From: an uncultured Pirellulaceae bacterium
GTDB lineage: Bacteria > Planctomycetota > Planctomycetia > Pirellulales > Pirellulaceae
Length of the DNA: 64,000 bases
Direction: 5' to 3'
NCBI GenBank assembly: GCA_938083195.1
Contig: CALKCK010000043.1
Coordinates: 1-64,000, forward strand
Position numbers and translations under genes: made by a program. Shown one piece after another: positions 8,379 to 18,262 of the stretch. Within the stretch, counting starts at the first letter, position 1, and every line of letters begins with the position of its first letter. Below the pieces are notes generated by a model. The model was not told the origin of the DNA and searched no databases. It saw nothing but the letters and a program-made list of their open reading frames with translations.

Positions 8379-9965
8379 TCAGTCATCCCGGGTTGAAAAG
8401 ACCGAAGCTGGCAGGTTTTCTGAGTTAACTAAGTTCGCCCCAGCTGGATTCGCTGCCCAGGCGTAACGAACTGCTGTCGGTTTCAGCACTTTTGCGCAAC
8501 TGACGATGATCGTGTTGTTGCTGATTTTTGCGTCTGCCCAATGCCACGTTTGGTTGTCACCGGTTATTTCGAAACGTTGGAGGGGTTTTCCATCGCTTGT
8601 TTTTAATCCATTTCCGGTGTGCGCAAACTCAATGATCATCTTTCCATCGTCTACCCGAGAAGATTTGTAGAGTGGGCCACTTACGGTAACTGGTTTTTGG
8701 TAATCATTGTTTAGTGCCCAGCGGGCTAGTCGAAATCCAACGGTCTTTTTGTTTTTTGGATGAATGTCCTTGGCGTCTCCAACATCGTTAATGGTCGCCA
8801 TGCCAGTGCCGACTAGTTCAAGAGTTTTCCTTTGTTGGTCTTGTACGGTCGCCCAATCACTTTGTTGTCCAGGATCGGATGTGACTGATTTAAAGTTTGC
8901 CAATTGGACGAAGTAGAATGGGAAGTCATCCCCCCAGCGATTTCGCCAGTCCTGGATCATGAGGGTAAACATTTCTTGGTAAATTTCAGCTAAACCCGCC
9001 TTGGCATTTGCTTCGCCTTGGTACCAGATCGCTCCGCGCATGGTGTAGCCAACGAAAGGGTGGATCATGCCATTGTAAAGAACCGTCGGGTTGCGCTCGT
9101 TTTCGTAGGTTGGTTTTGTAGGTTGCGGGCGTCGAGGAATTCGAGCGCGTTCGGATGTTTCTTTGTTTTTATTTTGGGTCCGAACTTTGGCGACTCTTTT
9201 CTCCCAGGATGCCATTGCCGCGTCGTGTTTTTTCTTGGCCGCGACGGGATCAAAAGATTCAGCCGCGCGGTCTAGTTCGGCAATCATCTTTTTTCCGTGC
9301 GTATTAGAGAGCATGGCTTCTCTACTCGTATAACATTCAGATCTTTTGCCACCCCAGCAAGATTGGATAATGCCGACAGGAATGCCTGTTTCTTGATTGA
9401 TTTGTTTGGCAAAGTAATAGGCCACAGCGGAAAATTTCCCTGAGGTTTCAGGGGAGGAGAGGTTCCAGGTACCTGTGATGTTGGTCTGAGGTTGGGAGGC
9501 AGGTGTGTTTGTGGCAAGGAAAAATCGAATCGCTTGGTTTTTGGATTTTGGCAAATCTGTTTTGGCATCGAGGGAGCTTTGCAGCTTGAATGCCATGTTG
9601 GACTGCCCACTCGCAAACCAGACTTCACCTATCAGGATGTTTTGGATTTCAACTCTGTCTTTTCCATTTTCAATCACCATGTTCATTCCCTGATCGCTGG
9701 CCTTCATCGCTGGTAGCGTGACTTGCCATCTTCCGTCCCCATTGGCTTTTGTGGAAACTGCATTTCCCTTGAACGCAACATCGACTTGCGTGTTGGCGTC
9801 AGCCCAACCCCAGATGGATACAGGTTTATTGCGTTGAAGTACCATTTGGTGATTGAAGAATGATGGTAATTTCAATTCCGCCAATAGTTCGGTGCTTGGT
9901 AGGATGAACCAGATTAAACTGGCAGCGATGATGGAGAGATGGCGTGGTCGCATGAGTGGCCTCAA
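8379..9965 (-). CDS. Sialate O-acetylesterase (SASA/DUF303 family)
   Basis: Secreted or periplasmic carbohydrate esterase of 528 aa. It removes O-acetyl groups from sialic acid or other acetylated sugars. An N-terminal signal peptide (hydrophobic core about residues 10-28) is followed by the family opener HQMVLQRNKPVSIWGWA, the nucleophile block GEVWFASGQSNM (Ser about 122), QSCWGGKRSECY, the block GAIWYQGEANA and a DIHPKNK segment supplying the catalytic Asp/His. There is a lysine/arginine-rich insert near residues 235-290. It is the last gene of a minus-strand run (dprA, xthA, this gene), 30 bp after xthA. In planctomycetes this family accompanies sulfated and acetylated polysaccharide use, consistent with the sulfatase at 51216. 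Confidence 0.88.
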   Translation of the reverse strand: MRPLMRPRHLSIIAASLIWFILPSTELLAELKLPSFFNHQMVLQRNKPVSIWGWADANTQVDVAFKGNAVSTKANGDGRWQVTLPAMKASDQGMNMVIENGKDRVEIQNILIGEVWFASGQSNMAFKLQSSLDAKTDLPKSKNQAIRFFLATNTPASQPQTNITGTWNLSSPETSGKFSAVAYYFAKQINQETGIPVGIIQSCWGGKRSECYTSREAMLSNTHGKKMIAELDRAAESFDPVAAKKKHDAAMASWEKRVAKVRTQNKNKETSERARIPRRPQPTKPTYENERNPTVLYNGMIHPFVGYTMRGAIWYQGEANAKAGLAEIYQEMFTLMIQDWRNRWGDDFPFYFVQLANFKSVTSDPGQQSDWATVQDQQRKTLELVGTGMATINDVGDAKDIHPKNKKTVGFRLARWALNNDYQKPVTVSGPLYKSSRVDDGKMIIEFAHTGNGLKTSDGKPLQRFEITGDNQTWHWADAKISNNTIIVSCAKVLKPTAVRYAWAANPAGANLVNSENLPASVFSTRDD

Positions 9966-9995
9966 TTGGAGTTTTGTGAGCCATTTATTCTGGCG

Positions 9996-10763
9996 TTAAT
10001 TATTGTCGATTTCAAGCAAAACTGGGCAATGGTCAGAATAGAATATGTTTTTTAAGTGAGATACGTTTCTGATTGACGATTGAAGCGGCTTGCTAATCAA
10101 TTGGTAGTCAATGCGCCAGGCGCCTCGGTCAGTTCTTGTTGGATTGGTGGGGGGCCACCAGGTAAAGCTTTGCCCGTCTGGATTCTGGTCTCGGAATGAA
10201 TCGACAAAGCCATCTGCAAGCCACTGTTGGAGCCATTGGCGTTCGTCCGGACGAAAACCGGACGACCCCGCATTCGCTGAATGCTGAGGGATATCTAGCG
10301 GTGATCGCGCGATGTTGAAATCTCCTGCTACGATGACTCGAGATTGCTCTCTTCTAATTTCTTCCACCCACTGAGTGAAGTCCTCGAGGAATTCAAGTTT
10401 GAAATTGTGTCGAATTTGGCTTGCCGAGCCATTGGGTATGTAGCAGTTTACGACCGTCAAGTTTTCAAAATCAGTGCGAATGACTCGGCCTTCCACATCG
10501 TATTTGTCGAGACCCATTCCGAGCTCCACGTGACGTGGTTTCTTTTTGGAAAATGTAGCAACTCCGCTATAGCCTTTCCGCTTGGCTGAATGCCAACAGT
10601 GGTGGTAGCCAATGCTGTCGAGCAGTAAAACTGGCACGCTTCCGGAGTGGGCTTTGGTTTCTTGTAGGCAAATCACATCGTAGTCGTGATCTTCCAGCCA
10701 ATCCAATAGTCCTTTTTTAATTGCTGAGCGAATGCCGTTAACGTTATACGTGATGATCTTCAT
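9996..10763 (-). CDS. xthA: Exodeoxyribonuclease III
   Basis: A 255-aa AP endonuclease and 3'-5' exonuclease of the EEP superfamily, acting in base-excision repair. Motifs in order: KIITYNVNGIRSA at the N-terminus, the metal-binding glutamate in ICLQETKAH, YSGVATFSKK, VAGDFNIA (catalytic Asp/Asn), TWWPP with the DYQLIS segment, and the terminal SDHCPVLLEI histidine. The ATG at 10763 was preferred over the TTG two codons upstream because MKIITYN is the family N-terminus. It lies 28 bp after dprA and 30 bp before the sialate esterase, so the three are probably co-transcribed. Full length for the family. Confidence 0.95.
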   Translation of the reverse strand: MKIITYNVNGIRSAIKKGLLDWLEDHDYDVICLQETKAHSGSVPVLLLDSIGYHHCWHSAKRKGYSGVATFSKKKPRHVELGMGLDKYDVEGRVIRTDFENLTVVNCYIPNGSASQIRHNFKLEFLEDFTQWVEEIRREQSRVIVAGDFNIARSPLDIPQHSANAGSSGFRPDERQWLQQWLADGFVDSFRDQNPDGQSFTWWPPTNPTRTDRGAWRIDYQLISKPLQSSIRNVSHLKNIFYSDHCPVLLEIDNN

Positions 10764-10791
10764 GGTCAAAATAATCGAGCGAAAAATTGTT

Positions 10792-11883
10792 TTACCGACG
10801 AACTACTGAAGTGCCTGAGACGCGTTTGATTAATGACCGCATTTCAAGAATGCTGATAGTTGACATGACTCTAGCGGCAGGCACGTTGGTTTGTTCAATG
10901 ATCGAGTCAATCAACGTCGGAGTTGTCTCGATGGTGTTTAAGATTTTCCGTTCCTGTTCAGTGAGCCTAAGTTCAGCGGGGTTGCGGATTTCTCCAGCAT
11001 CGCCTGTTTGAATAGGTGTAGCGAGGGGGCCGAGTTCTTCGAGTACATCGTCGACAGAGTTTACCAGTTTCGCTCCATCTTGAATTAATTTATGACACCC
11101 TTGGGACATGCGGTTGTCGATTCTTCCAGGCACGGCGAACACTTCCCTGCCCTGCTCCATTGCCAGTCTAGCTGAAATTAATGCGCCGCTTCTTTGGGCG
11201 GCTTCGACGACGATCACTCCTAAGCTTAGGCCCGAGACGATTCGATTGCGTCTTGGGAAAGATCCGCTGCGAGGCGGTGTATCTGGTGGTGATTCGGAAA
11301 TGACAGCGCCGTTGTGAGCGATTTCATTGGCCAGCGCAGCATGGTCAGCGGGATACAGTTTCAAATGACCGCCTCCAAGAACAGCGATTGTTCTTCCGCC
11401 AGCCTCGAGGGCAGCTTGGTGGGCAGCGGCATCAATCCCTCTTGCTAATCCGGAGATAATCGTGATGCCCGCCATTGAGAGTCCTCGGGCGAGTTGAGAC
11501 GCAATTTTAATTCCATATCTTGTTGCATGTCGGGATCCCACAATGGCGATGCTGAGGTTATCGGCAGGCATCATTTTACCGCGAGAAAACAAGATAGAGG
11601 GCGGATCGTAAATTTCTAAAAGACGTTCTGGATAAGCATTTTCGAACCTTTCGATCACGTCAATCTTGTGCGTCTGACATGTCTTGATGATCGAATCGAC
11701 CGTTGCTGAACCGCTGGAGTTTAAGATAGCGTAAATTAGTTTTGGCCCAACCCCAGGAAGTTGTCCAAGTTCAGCGCCGGTGGCTGTAAACACGTTGGAA
11801 GCAGAGCCGAAATGTTGGATTAATTCCGAATAGACGATCGGCCCAACACCTGGGGTCCGGCTCAGGCGAAGCGTCGAGTTCAC
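10792..11883 (-). CDS. dprA: DNA-processing protein DprA
   Basis: A 363-aa protein that loads RecA on incoming single-stranded DNA during transformation. It has an N-terminal helix-hairpin-helix region with two PGVGP motifs (residues 11-15 and 43-47). A Rossmann-like core follows with IVGSRHAT (about 114-121), ISGLARGID (143-151), VLGGG, YP, S-x-x-PP, FPRRNRIVSGLS, and RSGALISARLA. A C-terminal winged helix (about 300-363) ends at SVVRR. The assigned start is GTG, without a clear Shine-Dalgarno sequence. The frame is open further upstream and a GAGGAGA lies about 45 nt upstream, so the N-terminus could be longer. Followed closely by xthA. Confidence 0.93.
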   Translation of the reverse strand: MNSTLRLSRTPGVGPIVYSELIQHFGSASNVFTATGAELGQLPGVGPKLIYAILNSSGSATVDSIIKTCQTHKIDVIERFENAYPERLLEIYDPPSILFSRGKMMPADNLSIAIVGSRHATRYGIKIASQLARGLSMAGITIISGLARGIDAAAHQAALEAGGRTIAVLGGGHLKLYPADHAALANEIAHNGAVISESPPDTPPRSGSFPRRNRIVSGLSLGVIVVEAAQRSGALISARLAMEQGREVFAVPGRIDNRMSQGCHKLIQDGAKLVNSVDDVLEELGPLATPIQTGDAGEIRNPAELRLTEQERKILNTIETTPTLIDSIIEQTNVPAARVMSTISILEMRSLIKRVSGTSVVRR

Positions 11884-12088
11884 GTTGTTCTGCTGCGAAG
11901 AGAAGGTGTTGTTGTCGATCGAATTCTCCTCAGTTTTGAGTACTTTCAGATCGGTGCGTTTCGCTTAGTATTATCTGGTACCGGCCTCGAAACAAGTCGC
12001 GGAGCGGGATCGGACAAAACATCTCCGAATTGCTTGCTAAATTCAAGTATTAGCTGTGCCAGCGTTTCTGCAAACTGAGACTGGCGTT

Positions 12089-14179
12089 CTAGTTTCCAGC
12101 GACGTAAACCTTCAGGGATTTCAGAGGCAGAGGGCAAGCTTGCTCGCTTTCGAGAGCGGGGCCGTCCAGATTGGGGTAAATGTCATGAGGAGATTCTGCA
12201 GAGGTATCAACAAAGAGTTGCCATCGTCTCGATTTGGCGATCTCTGGAATTAAAAATTGCGCCGGTTCGTGGCTTGAGTTAAACATCAAAAGGACATCTC
12301 GCCCCGATGTTTCCAGGGCATCGTGTTCGAGTGGGGCGGCGAGCAAGCATAGGATAGGTAGGGCATCGCCGTGCCAATCGATTACTGATCCTTGTGGGTT
12401 ATACCAGCTGACGTCGGGCCAACAATCTTTGCGGTCGGGAACCCCGGTTAAAAAATGGTGACGTCGGACCGTTGGCTGGTGGCGTCGAAATTCGATCAAT
12501 GAACGGCAGAACCGAATAAGCTCTGCATTTTCAGAAACTAAATTCCAGTCCAGCCATGAGATTTCATTATCTTGGCAGTAGGCATTGTTGTTCCCTTTCT
12601 GGGTCCTTCGGAATTCATCACCTGCGACTAGCATTGGCACACCCTGGCTGAGCATCAGTGTGGTTAGCATGTTTTTTATTTGGCGAAGTCGAAGTTGATT
12701 GATGAGTGGTTCATCGGTGGGGCCTTCAATGCCAAAATTCTCACTGTAGTTATTGTTATCGCCGTCGCGATTGTTTTCACCGTTGGGAAGGTTTTGTTTT
12801 TCGCAGTAACTAACCAGATCGTTGAGTGTGAATCCATCGTGCGATGTGACGAAATTGATGCTGCAGCAGGGAGGTCGGCCTCCGGGTTGGTAAAGGTCGG
12901 CCGAGCCTGCCAAGCGAGTGGCAAGCGGGCCTCGAGTGCCATGGTCACCTCGCCAGTATCCTCGAATGTCGTCGCGGTAACGACCATTCCATTCTGCCCA
13001 GCGATCATCTCCAAAAGAGCCAACTTGGTAGGCGCCGGCTGCGTCCCAGGCTTCTGCAATGATCTTGGTGTCAGCTAATAGAGGGTCCTCGCCAATCGCT
13101 TCGACGAGCGGTGGATTGGGGACTAGCTCGCCGTTGCGGTCACGACTGAGGATGGATGCCAGGTCGAATCGAAATCCATCGACGTGATAGTTGTGCACCC
13201 AGTGGCGAAGGCAGTGAAAAATCATTTCCCGAACGATGGGATGATTTCCGTTAATGGTATTTCCGCATCCCGAATAGTTTTTGTAGTTCTGTTTATCGTT
13301 TTCCAGCATGTAGTAGACTGGATTTTCAAGTCCTTTAAAACTTAGAACTGGTCCGTGGTTATTTCCTTCGCAGGTATGGTTGAAGACCACATCGAGGATG
13401 ACTTCGATTCCTGCTTCATGCAGAGACTTTACCATTTGTTTAAATTCAACAACCTGGCAGCCCGGTTCTGAGCCGGCAGCATAGCCTCGGTGAGGGGCGA
13501 AGAAAGCGAGCGGGTCATAGCCCCAGTAGTTGGGTTGACTTGAGGCGGTACCGTCCATTGCTAAGATGGGGAATTCGTGAACTGGCATTAGTTCGACGGC
13601 AGTAACCCCCAAAGATTGTAGATAGGGTATTTTCTCGATGACTCCCAGATAGGTGCCGGGGTGCGAGACGCCACTGGAGGGATGTTGAGTAAAGCCTTTC
13701 ACATGCATTTCATAAATGATGGACTCGGACATGTCCCGACGGAGATGACGATCTCCGCCCCAGTCGAAATGGTCATCGACGACCACGCATTTGGGAGGGC
13801 GAATGATTCCATCGTGACGATGCTGAAAGGTGCCTGCGAGCGCTTTGGCGTAAGGGTCGATTAGCCGAGCATGTGGTTGGAAGCGGAGGCCGCGGTCCGG
13901 GTCGTCAGGGCCACTGGCCTGAAAGTGGTAGAGTTGGCCGACAGAGATCTGAGGAACGAAAACACTCCAAATGTCACCCCATCGATCACTGTCCGGGTCA
14001 AACGTGATGATTTCTGTAGGTTCTGTATCTTCAACTGTATTGTAGAGGAGCAGTCTCATTTCGCTGGCGTGGCGACTGAAGATTACAAATTGAACCCCAT
14101 GGTCATGGACGACCGCACCATAGGGTAGTTGGTGCGTGAATTGAAATTTTTTTAATGGGCGACGCATGGAAGTAAACAT
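12089..14179 (-). CDS. glgX: Glycogen debranching enzyme GlgX (isoamylase family)
   Basis: A 696-aa GH13 alpha-1,6-glucosidase that removes branches from glycogen limit dextrin in the cytoplasm. An N-terminal CBM48 region (about 15-120) is followed by the catalytic barrel. It contains DVVFNHT (about 263-269), HVDGFRFDLAS with nucleophile D339, KIIAEAWD with the acid/base E376, and FVTSHDGFTLNDL with the transition-state Asp near 448. NGENNRDG is typical of GlgX. The C-terminal beta domain ends near ALESEQACPLPL. The start is the ATG at 14179; an in-frame ATG at 14167 is possible. No glycogen synthase or branching enzyme gene is nearby. It is divergent from purM across about 300 bp. Confidence 0.93.
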   Translation of the reverse strand: MFTSMRRPLKKFQFTHQLPYGAVVHDHGVQFVIFSRHASEMRLLLYNTVEDTEPTEIITFDPDSDRWGDIWSVFVPQISVGQLYHFQASGPDDPDRGLRFQPHARLIDPYAKALAGTFQHRHDGIIRPPKCVVVDDHFDWGGDRHLRRDMSESIIYEMHVKGFTQHPSSGVSHPGTYLGVIEKIPYLQSLGVTAVELMPVHEFPILAMDGTASSQPNYWGYDPLAFFAPHRGYAAGSEPGCQVVEFKQMVKSLHEAGIEVILDVVFNHTCEGNNHGPVLSFKGLENPVYYMLENDKQNYKNYSGCGNTINGNHPIVREMIFHCLRHWVHNYHVDGFRFDLASILSRDRNGELVPNPPLVEAIGEDPLLADTKIIAEAWDAAGAYQVGSFGDDRWAEWNGRYRDDIRGYWRGDHGTRGPLATRLAGSADLYQPGGRPPCCSINFVTSHDGFTLNDLVSYCEKQNLPNGENNRDGDNNNYSENFGIEGPTDEPLINQLRLRQIKNMLTTLMLSQGVPMLVAGDEFRRTQKGNNNAYCQDNEISWLDWNLVSENAELIRFCRSLIEFRRHQPTVRRHHFLTGVPDRKDCWPDVSWYNPQGSVIDWHGDALPILCLLAAPLEHDALETSGRDVLLMFNSSHEPAQFLIPEIAKSRRWQLFVDTSAESPHDIYPNLDGPALESEQACPLPLKSLKVYVAGN

Positions 14180-14485
14180 AGGTCGATTTTGACCTCGCTG
14201 GCAATCCCACCCCTTTTTTTCAATTGTTTCTTGTGATGTTCGGCTCGCTTAAGGGAGTGTTTCACCCGCCGTTGACGGTTGCATGGGGGGGATTTTTTCC
14301 GCGATTTCGTTTAAATATTTCATTGGATTTTTTGAAAAATGTCTTACGGATTCGGTCTGCACGTGGTTTCAGTTGTCCAATTCGGCATGGTTGCCGGAAT
14401 CGGACGAATCGAGGAAACTATAGAGCAGTGAATTCATCCGAAAACAATCCAACTCGCTGAGTTGGCCAAACTGATCCGCGAGCTA
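14180..14485. other. Divergent promoter region glgX/purM
   Basis: About 306 bp between divergent glgX and purM. It holds A/T-rich stretches (ATTTTTTCC, TTTTTTGAAAAA) and a run of seven G residues near 14286, but no clean -35/-10 pair or RNA structure could be picked by eye. A GTG-started 10-codon mini-frame at about 14427-14459 ends just before purM; I do not claim it is translated. Confidence 0.35.
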
Positions 14486-15559
14486 ATGACAGGCGTTTCC
14501 TATAAAGATTCCGGCGTTGATCTCGAAGTCTACAACGAGGCGATGAAGCGACTTCCCAAGTTGATGCATCGGACGTTCTCACCCCGTGTTCGTCAGCTTG
14601 ATGGCGGATTTGCCGGGCTGTTCCAGTTGGACTTTGAAAGTAAACTTTTTCGACGTAATTATCAGGACCCGATGTTGGTTGCCTGCACCGACGGTGTGGG
14701 GACTAAATTGAAGTTGGCGCAAATGCTCAACAGTCATCGAACGGTGGGAATCGATTTGGTGGCGATGTGCGTTAACGACGCTATTTGCTGCGGAGCGGAG
14801 CCGCTGTTTTTTCTAGATTATGTGGCGATGTCCCACGACGATCCGGTTGCTCTCGAGCAAATCGTGAGTGGTATCAGTGACGGTTGTTTGGCTGCTGACT
14901 GTGCCTTGTTAGGTGGAGAGACCGCTATTATGCCGGACCTTTATCAGCGAGGCGATTACGATCTCGCTGGTTTTTGCGTTGGCGTGGTCGAACGAAATCA
15001 TGTCATTGACGGCCATTCCATCGCTGACGGAGATGTGGTGATTGGCGTTGCCTCAAGCGGTGTACATTCCAATGGTTTCAGTCTCGTACGTAAAATAGCG
15101 TTTGATGTTGGCAAGAAGAAACCAGACGATTTAATGGAAGGCACGGATCGCTCGATTGGCGACGTGCTAATTGAGCCAACCTTGATTTATACAAAAGCGA
15201 TTCGCGATGTACTAAGTCATTACAAAGTCAAAAACGTCGTCCATGGAATTGCTCACATTACCGGTGGTGGTCTGGAAGAGAATATTGAACGGATCACACC
15301 TGAGGGAATGGAGATTGATATCGACGGCCAAGCTTGGGAACGGCCGCCTGTTTTTGAATGGCTTCAAAAATTAGGAAAAGTGGAAACCGAAGAGATGTTC
15401 CGCGTGTTCAATATGGGAGTTGGACTGGCAATGATTGTTAGTCCTTATTACGCCGAGTCAATTCAGCGATCATTGAGCAAACATGGACACGAAAACTGGG
15501 TGATCGGTACGGTTAAGTCGGGTGAAAAACGAGTTACCGTTCACGACAAAACGGTATAG
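14486..15559 (+). CDS. purM: Phosphoribosylformylglycinamidine cyclo-ligase (AIR synthetase)
   Basis: A 357-aa enzyme that closes the imidazole ring in purine synthesis: FGAM + ATP to AIR. Family signatures are [15 protein letters not shown] at the N-terminus, [72 protein letters not shown], and FNMGVG. The ATG at 14486 was chosen over the TTG at 14462 because the family starts directly before the YKD(S/A)GVD motif. It is slightly unusual in its extended N-terminal helix ([11 protein letters not shown]). A lone gene here, convergent with the dsbD-like gene 90 bp downstream. Confidence 0.94.
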   Translation: MTGVSYKDSGVDLEVYNEAMKRLPKLMHRTFSPRVRQLDGGFAGLFQLDFESKLFRRNYQDPMLVACTDGVGTKLKLAQMLNSHRTVGIDLVAMCVNDAICCGAEPLFFLDYVAMSHDDPVALEQIVSGISDGCLAADCALLGGETAIMPDLYQRGDYDLAGFCVGVVERNHVIDGHSIADGDVVIGVASSGVHSNGFSLVRKIAFDVGKKKPDDLMEGTDRSIGDVLIEPTLIYTKAIRDVLSHYKVKNVVHGIAHITGGGLEENIERITPEGMEIDIDGQAWERPPVFEWLQKLGKVETEEMFRVFNMGVGLAMIVSPYYAESIQRSLSKHGHENWVIGTVKSGEKRVTVHDKTV

Positions 15560-15649
15560 CGGAATACTTGCTTAACCGGTTCGAATCATCTGGCACGGTT
15601 GGCGTGCTGGAAAATCGAAGTGATCACTGGTCTGTTGTCTTTCCCTTAA

Positions 15650-18238
15650 TTACTTTGACGCTTCCATGACTTCTTGAATTCTATCGAGAATTTTCAGTGC
15701 CTCAGTCGGTCCGAATAGAGTATCGATCATGATGGCTGGCTCCTCCGGATAGTTCGGCGGATAGATGACATTGACCGGAATGATAGATCGGCCTACTCGT
15801 AACAAGTCCAGGGCTATCTCAGGTCTTCGCTTGGTATCGTCCACTGAAATAAACTCAAAATTTAGTTCTTTTAATTTTGCGAGAACAGCTTCGTCCGAAA
15901 AGACACGCTTTTCGTTTACTTTACAAGTCGGTCACCAGTCCGCCGTGTAATCCACCCATATCGGTCGACCATTGTTCTTCAATGTGTATTCGACCTTCCC
16001 GGGGTTCCACTCTTGCCAACCGAGTCCAGCGACGTTGTTGGCACCAGTCGATATCAGGTTTTTAGATTCCTCGACCGCTCCGTAACACATCCAGACACCA
16101 ATAGAGGCGATGATTAGCGGCAAGAGATATCCGAAGGTTAATCGTTTTGAGAATTTCATGCTCGGTTCGCTCCACTGTCCATAGCAATAAGCAGCGAGTC
16201 CGATTACTACGAGTGCCATCACAAGCCAGCTAAGGCCGCTGACTCCGGTTTGACCGCCGAAAGCTTGCATGAAGAATGCTACGGTTGCGAAGAGAGTGAA
16301 AGCCATGGTGGCTTTGAAGGTTTCCATCCATGGCCCCGGTTTGGGCAGCTTGTTAATGAGTGATGGAAAGAATGAGAGGACTACGTAGGGAGAAGAAATC
16401 CCCAAGGCAAAAACGGTAAAGAGAAACATGGAGGGCAGTGGATCTTGGGCAAGCGTGTAGCTCATTGCCGCGCCCAAAAATGGACCTGAGCAAGGTGTCG
16501 CAATTAAGGTAGTGAGGACACCTGAAAGAAAGGATCCGAGGTAGCCTTTTTTCTGGCCCCCGCCGACGCTGGAAAGTGATGTACCGATCTCAAAAATTCC
16601 CGCCATGTTCAATCCCAAAAGGAATAGCAAGACGATGATGCCGCATACGAAATAGGGGTTGCCCATTTGGGCTCCCCAATTAATTGCCTCTCCGAACCAA
16701 AGCTTGATGAATAGAACGGTTCCCCCGAGGATCCACATGGAGACGACCAGTCCAAACGCGAAGGCAATTCCGTGCTTGCGAATTTTTGCTGGTTCGCTGC
16801 CGGCCTGCATTACAAACCCCATCACTTTTAATCCAAGGACAGGGAATACACACGGCATTAGATTAAGCAGCATCCCGCCAAAAAATGCTCCGAAGAGTGC
16901 GGTAATGAAGGTTGTTTTCCCGAGTGAACTACTGCCTCCGGAGCCGACGGGGAATTCATCGAGATCTTCAAACAAGATGACCTTTTGTTTTTCGTTAGGG
17001 TCATAAAGGCTGTTCATGATTGCGATTTGTTCGGGCGAATCGGCAAGCAAGGTGACCGCCTCGTCTTCCGCTACGTTCTCATCGTCGACTCCATCATCAA
17101 CGGGGATTGAACCCCCTGAAATTTCGTGGGGTTTGTTTGCGTTCTCGGCGGCTTCGTAGGTAGAGTCACTCCAAATAAGCGGAGCTGCGGCGGCTTTCCC
17201 AAGATTGAGCAAAGCAGAGAATGCGATCCCAGTGGGAGGATCACAATGGGTTTCGTCACAGGTTTCGAGACCAATGACTCCGCTAAATTGAAAAGGCTGA
17301 TTCTTTTTAGCATTGCGAGGAATGGTAATGAAAAATTCAAGTGTGACGGGTTCGTAATAGGCGTACATGGGAGCCCCAAACGCTTCGCCAGCCTCGGGTT
17401 CTTCCGAGAGTTTCGGCCCCACAACGCTCCAGCTGTTTGTTTGAGTCAGGCCAAGGATGGTTGACTTAATTTGTGTTTTTTCGAGCGAGTAAGCATAAAC
17501 GTGCCAGTCAATCTCGGGTGTAATTGTAAGTTCCAAGCGGGCGACGTCACCTGGTCGGAGCGGTTTGTCGGTGCCGGAGTTTCGAATGATCTGTCCACGT
17601 ATCTCCGCGTGAGCTCCACGGATTTTACGGTCCTCGATTTTCAATTTCGGCTGAATGAAATCGGGCGTAATGGTAAGTTTGTCGCTAACGCCGTTGAAAC
17701 TGCTTTCAAGGTTGTATTCGAATTGTTTGCAATTGCCATTCGTTTGACACGTTTGCCCATTGATTACCAAATTAATTGCTAATTTGTCGGGGTTGATTTC
17801 GGTTGTCATTTCAAAGGGAGCGGACCAAGACACACTGTCTTCGAATTCTTCGCAAGGATTGTCGAATCCCTCTTCATTTACGATGTGTGGCTTTCTGTCC
17901 GGGCGAAATTTTCCAATTAATTTAAAATCATCAGATTCACCCACGCTGATATTCGTGGGGATGGGCCCGTCTGTATCCTTCATAGAAAAGACATGCCAAT
18001 TTGGAATGATGTCGACAGTGACTTTTAGAATGCCCTGACGTGTACCCGTCAGTATTTGAAAGCTGGAATTTACAGACACCGGATCGCTCGACTGGATGTC
18101 GCCAAATTGATCTAGTTGATCTTGCAGGAAGAGACCCTGTTCTTGCCCTTGGCAAAGTTGGGAGTTTCCAAGGCCGCTCAGAGCGAGCGCGAAGAATGCG
18201 AAGCAGAGAATGTAGTGACGGTTCAATAGTGACTGCAT
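15650..18238 (-). CDS. DsbD-type thiol:disulfide interchange protein, candidate selenoprotein (UxxC)
   Basis: Transmembrane reductant conduit passing electrons from cytoplasmic thioredoxin to the periplasm. With the ATG at 18238 the protein is 862 aa: a signal peptide; two tandem DsbD N-terminal domains with cysteine pairs C164/C170 and C327/C332; eight membrane helices with the two conserved DsbD cysteines in NLMPCVFP (C463) and ATPCSGPF (C583); then a thioredoxin domain. In that last domain the frame reads VDYTADW, TGA, PTCKVNEKRVF, so TGA sits exactly where the first Cys of CxxC belongs. After it the frame stays open for 93 codons of normal DsbD thioredoxin-like sequence (about a 1% chance at random), ending EVMEASK. 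Selenocysteine (U769-P-T-C772) is the simplest reading. A nonsense mutation or base-call error is the alternative; a conventional caller would stop at 15932. An upstream TTG at 18262 is a second possible start. Confidence 0.85.
15887..15909 (-). promoter_or_regulatory. Candidate SECIS hairpin downstream of the in-frame TGA
   Basis: Beginning 23 nt after the TGA, the mRNA can fold as AGC / G / UGUC, loop UUUUCG, GACG / AA / GCU. This is a short two-part stem of about 7 pairs including one U-G. An alternative inner stem CGU/ACG gives a 10-nt loop starting with G (GUCUUUUCGG), closer to bacterial SECIS loops. The distance is in the range known for bacterial SECIS elements, but the hairpin is weak and judged by eye. 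Confidence 0.35.
15932..15934 (-). other. In-frame TGA, putative selenocysteine codon
   Basis: TGA at the first cysteine position of the thioredoxin CxxC motif (W-TGA-P-T-C) of the DsbD-like protein. Both TGT and TGC Cys codons differ from it by one base. TGA acts as a normal stop elsewhere in the window, for example at the anti-sigma kinase, PhyH and kinase genes, so a global recoding is excluded. Confidence 0.75.
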
Positions 18239-18262
18239 TGAAAAATGTCTTCCCGGGTTCAA

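Noticed and set aside
11946-12137. 63-aa minus-strand frame overlapping the 3' end of glgX
   Set aside because: TTG start inside glgX, no ribosome-binding site, no known family; its open part beyond glgX is short enough to be chance.
12680-13078. 132-aa plus-strand frame inside glgX
   Set aside because: Antisense to a clearly conserved part of the GlgX catalytic domain.
15932-15934. TGA reassigned to an amino acid throughout the genome
   Set aside because: Several intact genes in the window end normally at TGA (anti-sigma kinase, PhyH, Ser/Thr kinase), so only a local recoding fits.
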